The translations under genes were made by a program, and so were the position numbers. This document shows, in pieces, positions 43,121 through 55,020 of a stretch of 64,000 bases of DNA. Numbering within the stretch: the first letter of the stretch is position 1; every line of letters starts with the position of its first letter. Source of the stretch: an uncultured Clostridia bacterium (lineage in GTDB: Bacteria > Bacillota > Clostridia > Oscillospirales > Acutalibacteraceae); assembly GCA_944380885.1 (NCBI GenBank), contig CALWIZ010000001.1, positions 62,001 through 126,000 on the forward strand. Direction: 5' to 3'. A model generated the notes under the pieces. It was not told where the DNA came from. It saw only the letters and a list, made by a program, of their open reading frames with translations, and did not search any database.

Positions 43121-44527
43121 ATGACTGATAAACAGCAGCAGTATATAAGAATGACCGAAACACCGGTGCCGCGGCTTATTGGTTCCCTCGCAGCGCCGGC
43201 GGTTTTCAGTATGCTTATAACATCAATTTACAATATGACCGACACCTATTTTGTCTCAAAGCTGGGCAACAGCGCGGCGGCGGCGGTAGGTGTTGTTTTC
43301 GCGCTTATGTCGCTTATCCAGTCGATTGGCTTTACGATTGGCATGGGCGCTTCGTCGTATATAAGCCGCTTTTTGGGAAAGCAGGAGCCTGAGAAGGCGT
43401 CAGAATACGCTTCAAGCGCGATAGCCTTTGCGGCGCTGCTCGGAACCCTTATGATGATTTTCGGGCTTATATTCATAACTCCGCTTATGCGTGTGCTCGG
43501 CTCCACCGAGACGGCGCTGCCATACGCACGTGACTACGCAAGGTATATCCTGATAGGCTCGCCGGTGATGTGTCTTGTTTTCGTGCTCAACAACATTCTG
43601 CGCGCAGAAGGGCTTGCCAATCTTTCCATGATAGGCGTGATTTCAGGCGGCATTTTCAATATGATACTTGACCCGATTCTGATATTTGTATTTAATATGG
43701 GAATTACGGGAGCGGCTGTCGCTACCCTTGTAAGTCAGGTATTGAGCCTTGTTGTGCTTGCCGTCATTTTCTTCTCGGGGAAAAGCATCATCAAAGTATC
43801 CGTAAAGCAGGTTTCGGGCAATATAAAGATATATTCGAATATTATAACAAACGGTTTTCCCACGCTTTGCAGGCAGGGACTTGCCACGGTGGCTACGGCT
43901 CTGCTGTCGCTTACCGCTAAGGTGTACGGAGACGCGGCTATTGCTGCCATGACAATAGCGATGAAAATATATATGCTGGTTAGAAGCCTTGTAGTCGGAA
44001 TAGGGCAGGGCTTCCAGCCTATGGCGGGATACAATTACGGCGCGGGAAGGTACAGCCGCGTGAAAAAAGGATTCTGGTTCACGGCGGGAACCGGAACGGT
44101 AATATGCGTCGCCGCCGCGGTTTTCCTGTTTTTCTTCGGCGAATTTACTATCTCGCTTTTCAGGGAAGACGACCAAACGGTAATAAAAGCCGGAGCGGAC
44201 ACCTTAAAGTATTTCTGCTGCGTAATGCCTATGCTTGCTTATTCGACAATAGTAAATCAGCTTTTGCAGTCGTTAGGCAGAAGCAAAAGCGCCGCTTTTC
44301 TCGCCTCATGCCGTCAGGGAGTTTTCTATATACCGATAATACTGATCTTTTCAAGAGCTTTCGGTCTTACGGGTATAGAAATCTCGCAGTCCGCCGCCGA
44401 TTTGCTTACATTTATAGTTTCGGTGCCGTTTCAGATACATTTCTTTGTCAGTGCTTCGGGGATAGGCAGGAAAGATGTTTTACCCGATAAAAGCACCGGA
44501 AAAGCATCGGAAGCCGCGAAAATATAA
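43121..44527 (+). CDS. MATE-family multidrug/Na+ antiporter
   Basis: 468 residues, twelve membrane segments, standard length. N-lobe features: PAVFSMLITSIYNMTDTYFV, GIGMGASSYISRFLGKQEP (as GMGASSYISR) and GGIFNMILDPILIFVFNMGI; C-lobe: GFPTLCRQGLATVATALLS and GIGQGFQPMAGYNYGAGRY. Exports cationic drugs or metabolites in exchange for Na+ or H+. The ribosome site is weak (GAAAG), perhaps because it is expressed from the upstream mutarotase promoter. Substrate unknown. Confidence 0.93.
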   Translation: MTDKQQQYIRMTETPVPRLIGSLAAPAVFSMLITSIYNMTDTYFVSKLGNSAAAAVGVVFALMSLIQSIGFTIGMGASSYISRFLGKQEPEKASEYASSAIAFAALLGTLMMIFGLIFITPLMRVLGSTETALPYARDYARYILIGSPVMCLVFVLNNILRAEGLANLSMIGVISGGIFNMILDPILIFVFNMGITGAAVATLVSQVLSLVVLAVIFFSGKSIIKVSVKQVSGNIKIYSNIITNGFPTLCRQGLATVATALLSLTAKVYGDAAIAAMTIAMKIYMLVRSLVVGIGQGFQPMAGYNYGAGRYSRVKKGFWFTAGTGTVICVAAAVFLFFFGEFTISLFREDDQTVIKAGADTLKYFCCVMPMLAYSTIVNQLLQSLGRSKSAAFLASCRQGVFYIPIILIFSRAFGLTGIEISQSAADLLTFIVSVPFQIHFFVSASGIGRKDVLPDKSTGKASEAAKI

Positions 44528-44662
44528 TATTTCAGGTTTGTCAGCAGTATGTCACGCGGTTAAAAAAAGTGCGGGTTTTTAATCAAAAAACAGGATAGTT
44601 TATATGTGAAAATATTAACAATTTTAAAAAGGCTGAAATAATATATTTGTGTAAAAACGTTC

Positions 44663-44691
44663 TTGACATTATTATTTAAAAGTACTAAAAT
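44663..44691 (+). promoter_or_regulatory. Predicted promoter of the ATP synthase operon
   Basis: TTGACA (44663-44668), 17-nt spacer, TAAAAT (44686-44691), 27 nt before atpI. Confidence 0.7.
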
Positions 44692-44977
44692 TAAACAATC
44701 AAAAAAGGGGGCGGTTTTTTGATAGGCGGTTCTGTTGCTTTCATTTTCGGGGCAGTTCAGGCGCTGCTGCTGAAAAACCTCCTTTTTTCTTTTACATCCG
44801 GAAATTACGCAAAAGCGGCGGTTATGCTTTTTATAAAGCTGATAACCTACGCGGCGGCGGCTTCACTGCTGGTTTTTGTCTTTGACAAGCATATAATAAG
44901 CTGCGCTGTCGGTTATACGATAGGACTGCCGTTGGCAATAGCTGTATGGTTTGCCTGTAAAAAAACAGCACGGAAAA

Positions 44978-46122
<1,145 letters not shown>

Positions 46123-46150
46123 TAATTTTCAGCGAAGAACGGAGATAATT

Positions 46151-46651
46151 ATGGAAGGATTAGTTATATCGGATGTCTTAAAGGATCTGATTACCAATAT
46201 AATCAATATAGTTCTTTTGTTCCTTATCGTCAGAATACTTGCATATAAACCGGTAAAGAAATTTCTTGACGCGCGTAAAGAACGTATCGCAAAGGAGTTT
46301 AGCGAGGCCGCAGATTTAAAAAAAGAGGCCGAGGAGAAGAAAGAGGAGTACACGAGACTTGAGGAAGAAAGCCGTGCCAAGAGCAGTGAGTTGTTAAGTG
46401 AGGCGGAGAGAAACGCTAAGAAAGCCGCGGATGAGATAATTGAGGCGGCAAAGGAGAATGCTGCTCAAATAAACGCGAAGGCACGTGAAAACGCGAAAAA
46501 AGAGTACGACGCGCAGCTTACCTCTGCTAAAGACGATATAACCGAGATTGCGTTTGATATTTCAAGACAGGTTCTGGCGCGTGAGGTCACAGATGAGGAC
46601 AACAAGCGTATTGCAGACGCGTTTTTTGAAAAATACAACACGGCGGAATAA
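46151..46651 (+). CDS. atpF: ATP synthase F0 subunit b
   Basis: 166 residues. One N-terminal membrane helix (about residues 13-32, with LITNIINIVLLFLIVRILAY), then KPVKKFLDARKERIAKEFSE and a long charged coiled coil (about 40-140) rich in Ala, Glu and Lys. It forms the peripheral stalk that holds F1 still. Normal length, so it is not the reason for the short delta subunit that follows. Confidence 0.95.
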   Translation: MEGLVISDVLKDLITNIINIVLLFLIVRILAYKPVKKFLDARKERIAKEFSEAADLKKEAEEKKEEYTRLEEESRAKSSELLSEAERNAKKAADEIIEAAKENAAQINAKARENAKKEYDAQLTSAKDDITEIAFDISRQVLAREVTDEDNKRIADAFFEKYNTAE

Positions 46652-46660
46652 GGTGTTTAT

Positions 46661-46876
46661 ATGAAGAAAGTTGTTATAACCGCCGCCTCTAATATGTCGG
46701 AGGAAACCTACCGCAGAATATGCGAGGGATTTTCTAAAATGCTTGGTAAGGCAGAGTTTGTCCGTGTGACCGACGACGGTATAATCGGCGGCTTTATAGC
46801 CGAAATCGACGGCGAGATATACGATATGAGCATAGCCTCGCAGCTTGACAAGATGCAAAAGGAAATCACCGGATAA
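46661..46876 (+). CDS. atpH: ATP synthase delta subunit reduced to its C-terminal domain (71 residues)
   Basis: Only 71 residues against about 180 in typical delta/OSCP. The visible part matches the family's C-terminal portion (VTDDGIIGGFIAEIDGEIYD then MSIASQLDKMQKEI), while the N-terminal six-helix bundle that grips the alpha subunits is missing. The gap to atpF is 9 nt, so no missing exon-like piece or frameshift is hiding upstream. It sits in the normal atpF-H-A position. Either the bundle has been lost with compensation elsewhere or its job is done by another protein. Confidence 0.8.
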   Translation: MKKVVITAASNMSEETYRRICEGFSKMLGKAEFVRVTDDGIIGGFIAEIDGEIYDMSIASQLDKMQKEITG

Positions 46877-46889
46877 GGAGGTGTCGGCA

Positions 46890-48407
46890 ATGCCGGAAAT
46901 ACAAATCGAGGAAATCGGCGGATATCTTAAAAAGCAGATAGCCCGCTTTCAGGTAGAGCCGATAGTATACCGTCGCGGCACGGTTTCGAGCGTGGGCGAC
47001 GGTGTTGTAAGGGTAAAGGAACTGCCCGACCGTCTTTACGGAGAGCTGCTTGAGTTTGAGGGCGGAGTTTACGGCATGGCACTCGACCTTGAGGAGGACG
47101 GCGTCGGAGCCGTGCTTATGGACAACAGCGATACGGTAAATGTGGGCGACGGTGTAAAGGGAACCGGTGTTGTGGCAGAAGTGCCTGTGGGCGATGAGCT
47201 TATAGGCAGGGTTATAGACCCGATTGGCAGATCGCTTGACGGCGAGCCTTTAAAAGCGCGCGCGTATCTTCCCTGCGAAAGACCCGCGCCGACCATAATG
47301 CAGCGTCGTCCTGTTGATAAGCCGCTTGAGACCGGAATACTCGCGATAGACAGTATGATACCGGTAGGAAGGGGTCAGCGTGAGCTTATAATCGGCGACC
47401 GTCAGACCGGAAAAACCTCAATAGCGATAGATACGATAATAAATCAGAAAAATTCAGATGTAATATGTATATACTGCGCCATAGGTCAGAAAGCATCGAA
47501 TATAGCGCGTATTATAGAAACCCTGACAGAAAACGGAGCGATGGAGTACAGTCTTGTTGTGGCTTCCACCGCGTCTGACAGTCCGGCGATGCAGTATCTG
47601 GCTCCATATGCCGCCTGCGCTGTGGCGGAAGGGTTTATGGAAAAGGGGAAGGACGTGCTTGTCGTTTACGACGACCTTTCAAAGCACGCGGTGGCTTACC
47701 GTACCATGTCGCTTCTGCTGCACAGACCGCCCGGACGTGAGGCTTACCCGGGTGATGTCTTCTACCTGCACAGCAGACTGCTTGAGCGCAGCGCCTGCAT
47801 GAGTAAAGAGCTTGGCGGCGGCAGCATAACCGCCCTGCCTATAATTGAGACCATGGGCGGAAATATTTCCGCTTATATTCCTACCAACGTAATTTCGATA
47901 ACCGACGGTCAGATTTATCTTGAGACCGAGCTTTTTCACAGCGGCGTCCGCCCCGCGGTAAATACCGGACTTTCGGTTTCCCGTGTGGGACGCGCGGCGC
48001 AGCAGAAAGCCATGCGCAAGGTTTCCGGAACACTCAGAATTGAGCTTTCGCAGTTCCGTGAGATGGCGGTCTTCACCCGATTCGGAAGTGATGTGGACGA
48101 CTCCACAAAGCGTATGCTTAACCGCGGCAACACTCTGACAGAGCTGTTAAAGCAGCCGAAAAGCAGTCCTTATTCGCTTTTTGATCAGGTATCGCTGCTG
48201 CTGGCTTACAGGAACAATATTTTTGAGGACGCGGGCGACAATATCAAGGGCTTCGCGTCTCAAATGCTCTCATATCTGCGCGGCAGCTGCGCAAGTGTGG
48301 AAAACGCCGTCAACAGTACGGGCGACCTTTCCGATGAAAACGAAAAACGGCTGCTTGACGCTTTAAACCAATTTAAGGAAAGCTATAAAAATGGAGAACA
48401 TCAGTGA
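46890..48407 (+). CDS. atpA: ATP synthase F1 subunit alpha
   Basis: 505 residues from the ATG at 46890, with AAGGAGGTG upstream; 15 more in-frame codons overlap the atpH end and are unlikely. N-terminal helix MPEIQIEEIGGYLKKQIARF would contact delta. Walker A GDRQTGKTSIAID, arginine finger in SVSRVGRAAQQKAMRKVSG, and DQVSLLLAYRNNIFEDAGD at the C-terminal end. Overlaps atpG by 17 nt. Confidence 0.96.
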   Translation: MPEIQIEEIGGYLKKQIARFQVEPIVYRRGTVSSVGDGVVRVKELPDRLYGELLEFEGGVYGMALDLEEDGVGAVLMDNSDTVNVGDGVKGTGVVAEVPVGDELIGRVIDPIGRSLDGEPLKARAYLPCERPAPTIMQRRPVDKPLETGILAIDSMIPVGRGQRELIIGDRQTGKTSIAIDTIINQKNSDVICIYCAIGQKASNIARIIETLTENGAMEYSLVVASTASDSPAMQYLAPYAACAVAEGFMEKGKDVLVVYDDLSKHAVAYRTMSLLLHRPPGREAYPGDVFYLHSRLLERSACMSKELGGGSITALPIIETMGGNISAYIPTNVISITDGQIYLETELFHSGVRPAVNTGLSVSRVGRAAQQKAMRKVSGTLRIELSQFREMAVFTRFGSDVDDSTKRMLNRGNTLTELLKQPKSSPYSLFDQVSLLLAYRNNIFEDAGDNIKGFASQMLSYLRGSCASVENAVNSTGDLSDENEKRLLDALNQFKESYKNGEHQ

Positions 48408-49266
48408 ATTAAAGCAGCATCTTCACGCGGTAGAGCAGACAAGGCAGATATCAAACGCGATGTACCTTCTTGCTACCTCACGTATGAAGAAATCAATGCA
48501 GAACATTGAATATAACCTGACATATATGCGCAGGCTAAGAGCTACAATAAAGGACATTGTTTCAAAGACCAAGCACAATATGTTAAGTGACCCGTTTATC
48601 GAGCTTACGGAGGGCGGCAAAGCGCTTTTTTTTGTCATCACATCGGATAAAGGGCTTTGCGGCGGATATAACTCCGCGGTATTCAACCTTGCCATGGAAA
48701 AAATGAGGGAATACAGCAGCCCGGTCGTTTATTCGCTTGGGCTTAAGGGCACGGAAATGTTTGTAAGTCACGGTATAACGCCTGATGATAACTGGTACGG
48801 CGCTTCTCAGAAGCCGTCGCTTTATTCGGCACGTGCGCTTGCCGAGCAGATAGTCGAGCTTTATGATGATTGCTCTGTGAGCGAGGTATATGTGGTTTAT
48901 ACCGAATATGTCAATTCCGCTGTGCAAAGACCGGTCTGCAAGCGCATACTTCCGCTGCTGCGGCGGGACTTCGGCGATGTCGAATATGAGAATAAGTATT
49001 CCGCTGAGGTGCTTTATGAGCCGGATATACAGACGGTTTTCGACCAGATGGTGCCGCAGTATATAATAGGAGTAATATACGATATAATGATGCAGTCGGC
49101 TGCAAGCGAGAACGCCGCGCGTATGACGGCGATGCAGAACGCCACAAAAAATGCCGACAAGATGATAGCCGAGCTTACCGGTCAGATAAACGCGGCAAGA
49201 CAGCTTGCGATAACAAATGAGATTACCGAAATAGCCGCCGCCAGCCAGACGCAGGGAGCGGTTTAA
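48391..49266 (+). CDS. atpG: ATP synthase F1 subunit gamma
   Basis: 291 residues. Rotor shaft; the long N- and C-terminal helices are seen in QTRQISNAMYLLATSRMKKS and MQNATKNADKMIAELTGQIN, with SDKGLCGGYNSAVFN in the Rossmann-like middle. The C-terminal sequence ends ASQTQGAV, shorter on Thr/Glu-rich bearing residues than E. coli but in range. Start overlaps atpA by 17 nt. Confidence 0.95.
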   Translation: MENISELKQHLHAVEQTRQISNAMYLLATSRMKKSMQNIEYNLTYMRRLRATIKDIVSKTKHNMLSDPFIELTEGGKALFFVITSDKGLCGGYNSAVFNLAMEKMREYSSPVVYSLGLKGTEMFVSHGITPDDNWYGASQKPSLYSARALAEQIVELYDDCSVSEVYVVYTEYVNSAVQRPVCKRILPLLRRDFGDVEYENKYSAEVLYEPDIQTVFDQMVPQYIIGVIYDIMMQSAASENAARMTAMQNATKNADKMIAELTGQINAARQLAITNEITEIAAASQTQGAV

Positions 49267-49279
49267 AGGAGTGACATAA

Positions 49280-50671
<1,392 letters not shown>

Positions 50672-50684
50672 AGCGGGTGAGGCT

Positions 50685-51098
50685 ATGGACGGATTTTTGC
50701 TTGAAATAATCACTCCTGAAAAGCATTTTTTCAAAGGCGAGGTAGAGCAGATAACCTGCCAGACCGAGACCGGAGAGCTCGGCATACTCAAGGGTCATCA
50801 GACCGCTGTGGTTTCGCTGAGCGTAGGTGAGATAAAGGTTAAAAGAAACGGCGAATGGAAAAACGCCTTTATATCCGGCGGCTTTATGGAAGTAAGGAAC
50901 GACGAGGTTATGATATTTTCCCAGTGCTGCGAGTGGCCTGAGGAAATAGACGCCGTAAGGGCGGAGGAATCGCGCAAGCGCGCGCTTGACCGCATTGAGC
51001 ACGCACACAATCTCAAGGAGCACAGGCACAACGAGATATCTCTTGCGAGAGCTATGGCAAGGCTTAAGGTCAAAAATTCACAGAAGCACAATATGTAA
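50685..51098 (+). CDS. atpC: ATP synthase F1 subunit epsilon
   Basis: 137 residues. N-terminal beta-barrel (LEIITPEKHFFKGEVEQITC, GELGILKGHQTAVVSLSVGE) and C-terminal helical part (AEESRKRALDRIEHAHNLKE, ISLARAMARLKVKNSQKHN). It inhibits or regulates the rotor. Last gene of the operon, followed at once by a hairpin. Confidence 0.94.
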   Translation: MDGFLLEIITPEKHFFKGEVEQITCQTETGELGILKGHQTAVVSLSVGEIKVKRNGEWKNAFISGGFMEVRNDEVMIFSQCCEWPEEIDAVRAEESRKRALDRIEHAHNLKEHRHNEISLARAMARLKVKNSQKHNM

Positions 51099-51133
51099 AA
51101 CAACCCTGTCACTTTTAAAGTGACAGGGTTGTT
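51099..51133 (+). terminator. Hairpin after the ATP synthase operon
   Basis: 17-nt complementary arms (AACAACCCTGTCACTTT) around one base, directly after the atpC stop. No clear T-run follows (TCAGTCTG), so it may be an RNA-stabilising end or a weak terminator. Confidence 0.6.
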
Positions 51134-51300
51134 CAGTCTGTCGATAAACTCATAATTCGAATTTTTTTGCGGCGTTAAGCCGCATTTTGTTTTTCCGGAT
51201 ACAGGTGTGAGGAAAATTCATTATAAGCGACAAAATCAGTACTGTCAAATCCCCGGTCAGCGGGGGATTTGAAGAAACTGTATTAAAATCAGAATACAAA

Positions 51301-53061
51301 TCAGTATGTTTCAAACTGAGAGTAATACAGTTTTGAGTAAAAACCCTTTTTAGCCATAAGCTGCTCATGCGTTCCCTGTTCCTCTATATCGCCGTCCTTA
51401 ATGACAAGAATGTTGTCTGCGTTCTTTATGGTAGAAAGCCGATGCGCTATGACAAAACAGGTTTTATCCTTCATAAGCTCACGCATTGCCGCCTGAATCT
51501 GCTGCTCGGTTCTTGTGTCAACGTTTGAGGTTGCTTCGTCCAGTATCAGCATTTTGCAGTCAAGCAGCATGGCGCGCGCTATTGTCAGCAGCTGCTTCTG
51601 ACCCTTGGAGATATTTATGCCGTTATCGCTTAAAACGGTGTCGTATCCGTCAGGGAGGCTTTCTATAAAATCATGGATTCTGGCAGCTTTCGCGGCGGCT
51701 TCAACCTCTTCTTTGGTAGCGCTTTCTTTCCCGTAAGCGATATTTTCGAAAATCGTTCCGTAAAAGAGCCATGTATCCTGGAGAACCATTGAGTACGCCC
51801 CTCTGAGACTCGAACGGGTTATATCGTATATATTGTTCCCGTCAACATAGATTGCGCCGCTGTCGGCGTCGTAAAAGCGCATAAGCAGGTTTATTATTGT
51901 GGTCTTTCCGGCTCCGGTAGGCCCCACAATCGCCACAAGACTCCCTTTTTCGGCCTTCATGCTGAAATTGTGTATTACGGTCTTGTCCGGCGTATATCCG
52001 AACGATACGTTTTTCACCAGAACCTCACCGTATACGTCCTCAAGCACCTTCGCCGACTGTGCGTCCGGTTTTTCGGGCAGCTCGTCTATAAGCCGGAATA
52101 CGCGTTCCGCTGCCGCAAAGGCGGACTGGAGCTCACCTATTATGTTGGCAATTTCGTTTATAGGTCCCGAAAACTTGCGGGAGTACTGGACAAACGAAGA
52201 AATATTGCCAAGGCCGATGCCGCCGTCAAGATACATAAGCGCTCCGAAAATGCTGACGAGAACAAGCGATATGTTATTTATGAAATTGACTGATGGACCG
52301 GTCAGCGTGCCGTAATATTCGGCTTTGTTGTAAGCGTCTACCGCTTCCTTGTTTTTTGCGTCAAATCGTTCGATAACACGCTTTTCCCTGCCGTACGCCT
52401 TAGTGGTCTTCTGCCCACCTATCATTTCTTCGACAAAACCGTTAAGCTCGCCGAGCTTCTTTGAACGGTTGCGGAAAAGAGGACGGACTTTTTTTGTGAT
52501 AAACCGCGTGAACACCACCGAAAGCGGTATTGTAACAGCGAAAACCAGAACAAGCTTCGGCGCTATTGAAAGCATCATAATAAGCGAGAAAACAACTATA
52601 ACAACACTTTGAAGTATCTGGAGAAGGTCGTTTGAGAACGACTGGTTGACCGTGTCGATATCATATGAAATGACACTGATTATATCGCCGGTCTGGTATT
52701 TGTCAAAAAATCCGACAGGAAGCGAGGAAAGACGGTTGAAAACATCTTTCCTCATACGGTAGATTACATGACGGCTCAGGCGTATCATTATAATTGACAG
52801 GAGATACGAAAGCACGCCGGACACAATATAGAACACCGCCATAAGCGCCACATAGTAAAACACCTTGGAAAAATCGACGCTTCCCGCACCCACGCCCATA
52901 GCGTCAATGGCGTTGCCCGAGAGCTTCGGACCGAAAAGGCCTAAAATATTGCCGGAGAGCATGGAAACAAGGGCAAGGAAAATCAGCAGCTTGTGCCGGC
53001 TCAGATATTTCCACAGTCTTCCGATAAGATATTTTTTCTTTTTCTTATGGATTTCAGCCAT
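51301..53061 (-). CDS. ABC exporter half-transporter, subunit 2 of a heterodimer
   Basis: 586 residues: six membrane helices (about 30-310) then an ATPase domain. Walker A GPTGAGKTTIINLLMR, signature ISKGQKQL (noncanonical, usually LSGGQ), Walker B MLILDEATSNVD with the catalytic Glu, and H-loop IAHRLSTI. Combined with its upstream partner, whose Walker B and H-loop are degenerate, this is the pattern of heterodimeric multidrug or lipid exporters of the LmrCD/BmrCD/TM287-288 type. Start overlaps the partner's end by 8 nt. Substrate unknown. Confidence 0.92.
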   Translation of the reverse strand: MAEIHKKKKKYLIGRLWKYLSRHKLLIFLALVSMLSGNILGLFGPKLSGNAIDAMGVGAGSVDFSKVFYYVALMAVFYIVSGVLSYLLSIIMIRLSRHVIYRMRKDVFNRLSSLPVGFFDKYQTGDIISVISYDIDTVNQSFSNDLLQILQSVVIVVFSLIMMLSIAPKLVLVFAVTIPLSVVFTRFITKKVRPLFRNRSKKLGELNGFVEEMIGGQKTTKAYGREKRVIERFDAKNKEAVDAYNKAEYYGTLTGPSVNFINNISLVLVSIFGALMYLDGGIGLGNISSFVQYSRKFSGPINEIANIIGELQSAFAAAERVFRLIDELPEKPDAQSAKVLEDVYGEVLVKNVSFGYTPDKTVIHNFSMKAEKGSLVAIVGPTGAGKTTIINLLMRFYDADSGAIYVDGNNIYDITRSSLRGAYSMVLQDTWLFYGTIFENIAYGKESATKEEVEAAAKAARIHDFIESLPDGYDTVLSDNGINISKGQKQLLTIARAMLLDCKMLILDEATSNVDTRTEQQIQAAMRELMKDKTCFVIAHRLSTIKNADNILVIKDGDIEEQGTHEQLMAKKGFYSKLYYSQFETY

Positions 53062-54775
53062 CGAGCTCCACCTCCCCGCAGCCCATCTGGCTTTCGGCTA
53101 TTTCACGGTAAACCTGACAGCTTTCAATAAGCTCCGCGTGGGTGCCTTTTCCGATCATTCTTCCGTTCTCCATAACGATTATCATATCCGCGCCCATAAT
53201 TGAGCTTATTCGCTGGGCTATTATAATAAGCGTCGAAGATGAATATCCGGCGGCAAGCTCTTTGCGAAGCACCGCATCGGTACGGTAGTCAAGCGCGGAC
53301 GATGAATCGTCCAGCACAAGTATTTCGGGGTTTAACGCTAGCGCGCGGGCTATTAAAAGCCGCTGCTTCTGACCGCCGCTTAAATTGTTTCCGCGCGCGG
53401 ATACCATGTATCCGGTGCCGCCCGCGGAATCGGTAAAGGATTTTGCCTGCGCGGTTTTTATCGCGGCATCAAGCTGTGAATCGGGTATGTCACGGAAATA
53501 GCGTATGTTTTCGGCAATTGTGTCGGCAAAAAGAAAATCATTCTGAAATACTACGCCGAATTTCCTGTACAGGTCTTCTTTCGGTATGGAGCGTATATCC
53601 TCGCCGTCTATGAGTATTCTGCCGCTGTCGGTGTCGTAAAAGCGCATCAGAAGATTTATTATCGTACTTTTCCCGCTGCCGGTCGCGCCGATAATGCCGA
53701 GCGTCTGACCGTGCCCGAGCGAGAAGTTTATATCCTCAAGATTGTTTTTTACTTTTTCATAAGAAAAGGTGACGTGATCGAATACAATATGACTGTCTGT
53801 TTCCGCTTTCGGCATGGGTATCACGCTCAGGTCTTCGGGAGCTTTCAGAACCTCCGCCACACGTTTGGCTGACGCCTCACCCTTTGAGCACATTACAAAT
53901 ATTCTTGTAATGCCGAGCATGGCGTTCAGAATAATAGTAAAATAATTAAGAAACGCGATTATCACTCCGGGGGTAGTGACGCCTGCGTTCATACGGAACG
54001 CGCCCACCGCCACAACCGCCGTAAGTCCGAGGTTAAGTATGAGCGACGAGCCGGGGTTGGTCACCGCCATTATGCTGCCTACGTGCTGTTCGGTATCCGC
54101 AAGCTCATTGTTGACATTGTCGTACCTGCTTTTTTCGTACTCGGTTTTTGACAGCGCTTTGATAACGCGCGCGCCGGTGATGTTTTCCTGAACAACACGA
54201 ACCATTTTGTCAAGCACGCTCTGCTGCTTTGTGTAGAGCGGCACGCTTTTTTTGGTTACGAGATAAACGAGAAGCGCTATTACCGGAAGTGTCGTAACCA
54301 GTACAAGAGTTAGTCCGGTATCCATCATAAGCGTTATAATTATTCCGCCGATAAGCAGTATAGGTCCTCTTACGCCTATACGCTGCATTCGCGCAAAAAG
54401 TTGGTTGAGATTGTATGTATCGGTTGTGAGCCTTGATACGGCGGAGGGTATGGTGAACCCGTCAAGCTGCCTTGCCGAAAGATATGTTATTTTGCTGAAA
54501 AGATCGTGACGTATGTTTTCGGTTATATTTCCGGCTGATTTTGCCGCCATGCGGTTGGCGAAAATATTTCCGAGCAGAGCCGTGAGCGCGCACAGTGCCA
54601 TTACGCCGCCCCAGAGAAGAATTTTTCCCCTGTCGCCGGTCGGGACAATATCGTCAATTATCTTGGCAAGTATAGAGGGAATGAGCAGCTCCATTATAGA
54701 CGCCACGAATTTAATGGCAAGGGTAACGGAAATATATCCTAAAAAAGGACGTATGTATTTGAAAATGTCCTTCAT
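53054..54775 (-). CDS. ABC exporter half-transporter, subunit 1 of a heterodimer (degenerate site)
   Basis: 573 residues from the ATG at 54775 with GGAGG upstream; the frame extends 26 codons further but lacks a ribosome site. Six helices then an ATPase: Walker A GATGSGKSTIINLLMR, canonical signature LSGGQKQRLL, Walker B ILVLDDSSSALD (Asp instead of catalytic Glu) and a Q in place of the switch His (IIAQRISSI). These degenerate residues pair with the odd ISKGQ signature of the other subunit to form one inactive site, and the remaining site hydrolyses ATP. Has its own TTGACA promoter, 54844-54872. Confidence 0.92.
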   Translation of the reverse strand: MKDIFKYIRPFLGYISVTLAIKFVASIMELLIPSILAKIIDDIVPTGDRGKILLWGGVMALCALTALLGNIFANRMAAKSAGNITENIRHDLFSKITYLSARQLDGFTIPSAVSRLTTDTYNLNQLFARMQRIGVRGPILLIGGIIITLMMDTGLTLVLVTTLPVIALLVYLVTKKSVPLYTKQQSVLDKMVRVVQENITGARVIKALSKTEYEKSRYDNVNNELADTEQHVGSIMAVTNPGSSLILNLGLTAVVAVGAFRMNAGVTTPGVIIAFLNYFTIILNAMLGITRIFVMCSKGEASAKRVAEVLKAPEDLSVIPMPKAETDSHIVFDHVTFSYEKVKNNLEDINFSLGHGQTLGIIGATGSGKSTIINLLMRFYDTDSGRILIDGEDIRSIPKEDLYRKFGVVFQNDFLFADTIAENIRYFRDIPDSQLDAAIKTAQAKSFTDSAGGTGYMVSARGNNLSGGQKQRLLIARALALNPEILVLDDSSSALDYRTDAVLRKELAAGYSSSTLIIIAQRISSIMGADMIIVMENGRMIGKGTHAELIESCQVYREIAESQMGCGEVELDG

Positions 54776-54843
54776 TTTTGCCTCCGTGTTTTTAAAAGGG
54801 TACAAATAACCTGTAAAACCATATAATATAACTAATAAATTAC

Positions 54844-54872
54844 AGAATAACACATTTTTATATATTTGTCAA
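54844..54872 (-). promoter_or_regulatory. Predicted promoter for the ABC exporter pair
   Basis: Minus-strand TTGACA (54872-54867), 17-nt spacer, TATTCT (54849-54844), about 70 nt before the start. No regulator gene of the usual MarR/TetR type is adjacent. Confidence 0.65.
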
Positions 54873-54921
54873 AAGTATGTGCAGTCAAAATAAAAAAACG
54901 GTTAAATATAAAAAAATATGA

Positions 54922-54950
54922 TTGCGGACAGTAAGGTTATTTGTTATAAT
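54922..54950 (+). promoter_or_regulatory. Predicted promoter for thyX-tmk
   Basis: TTGCGG (54922-54927), 17-nt spacer, TATAAT (54945-54950). Back-to-back with the ABC exporter promoter. Confidence 0.65.
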
Positions 54951-55020
54951 AAAAAAGAATATGAATAAGTCCGTAAAGCCGCGATATTAACTGCTTTGCG
55001 GGGAAACGGAGATATTTACA

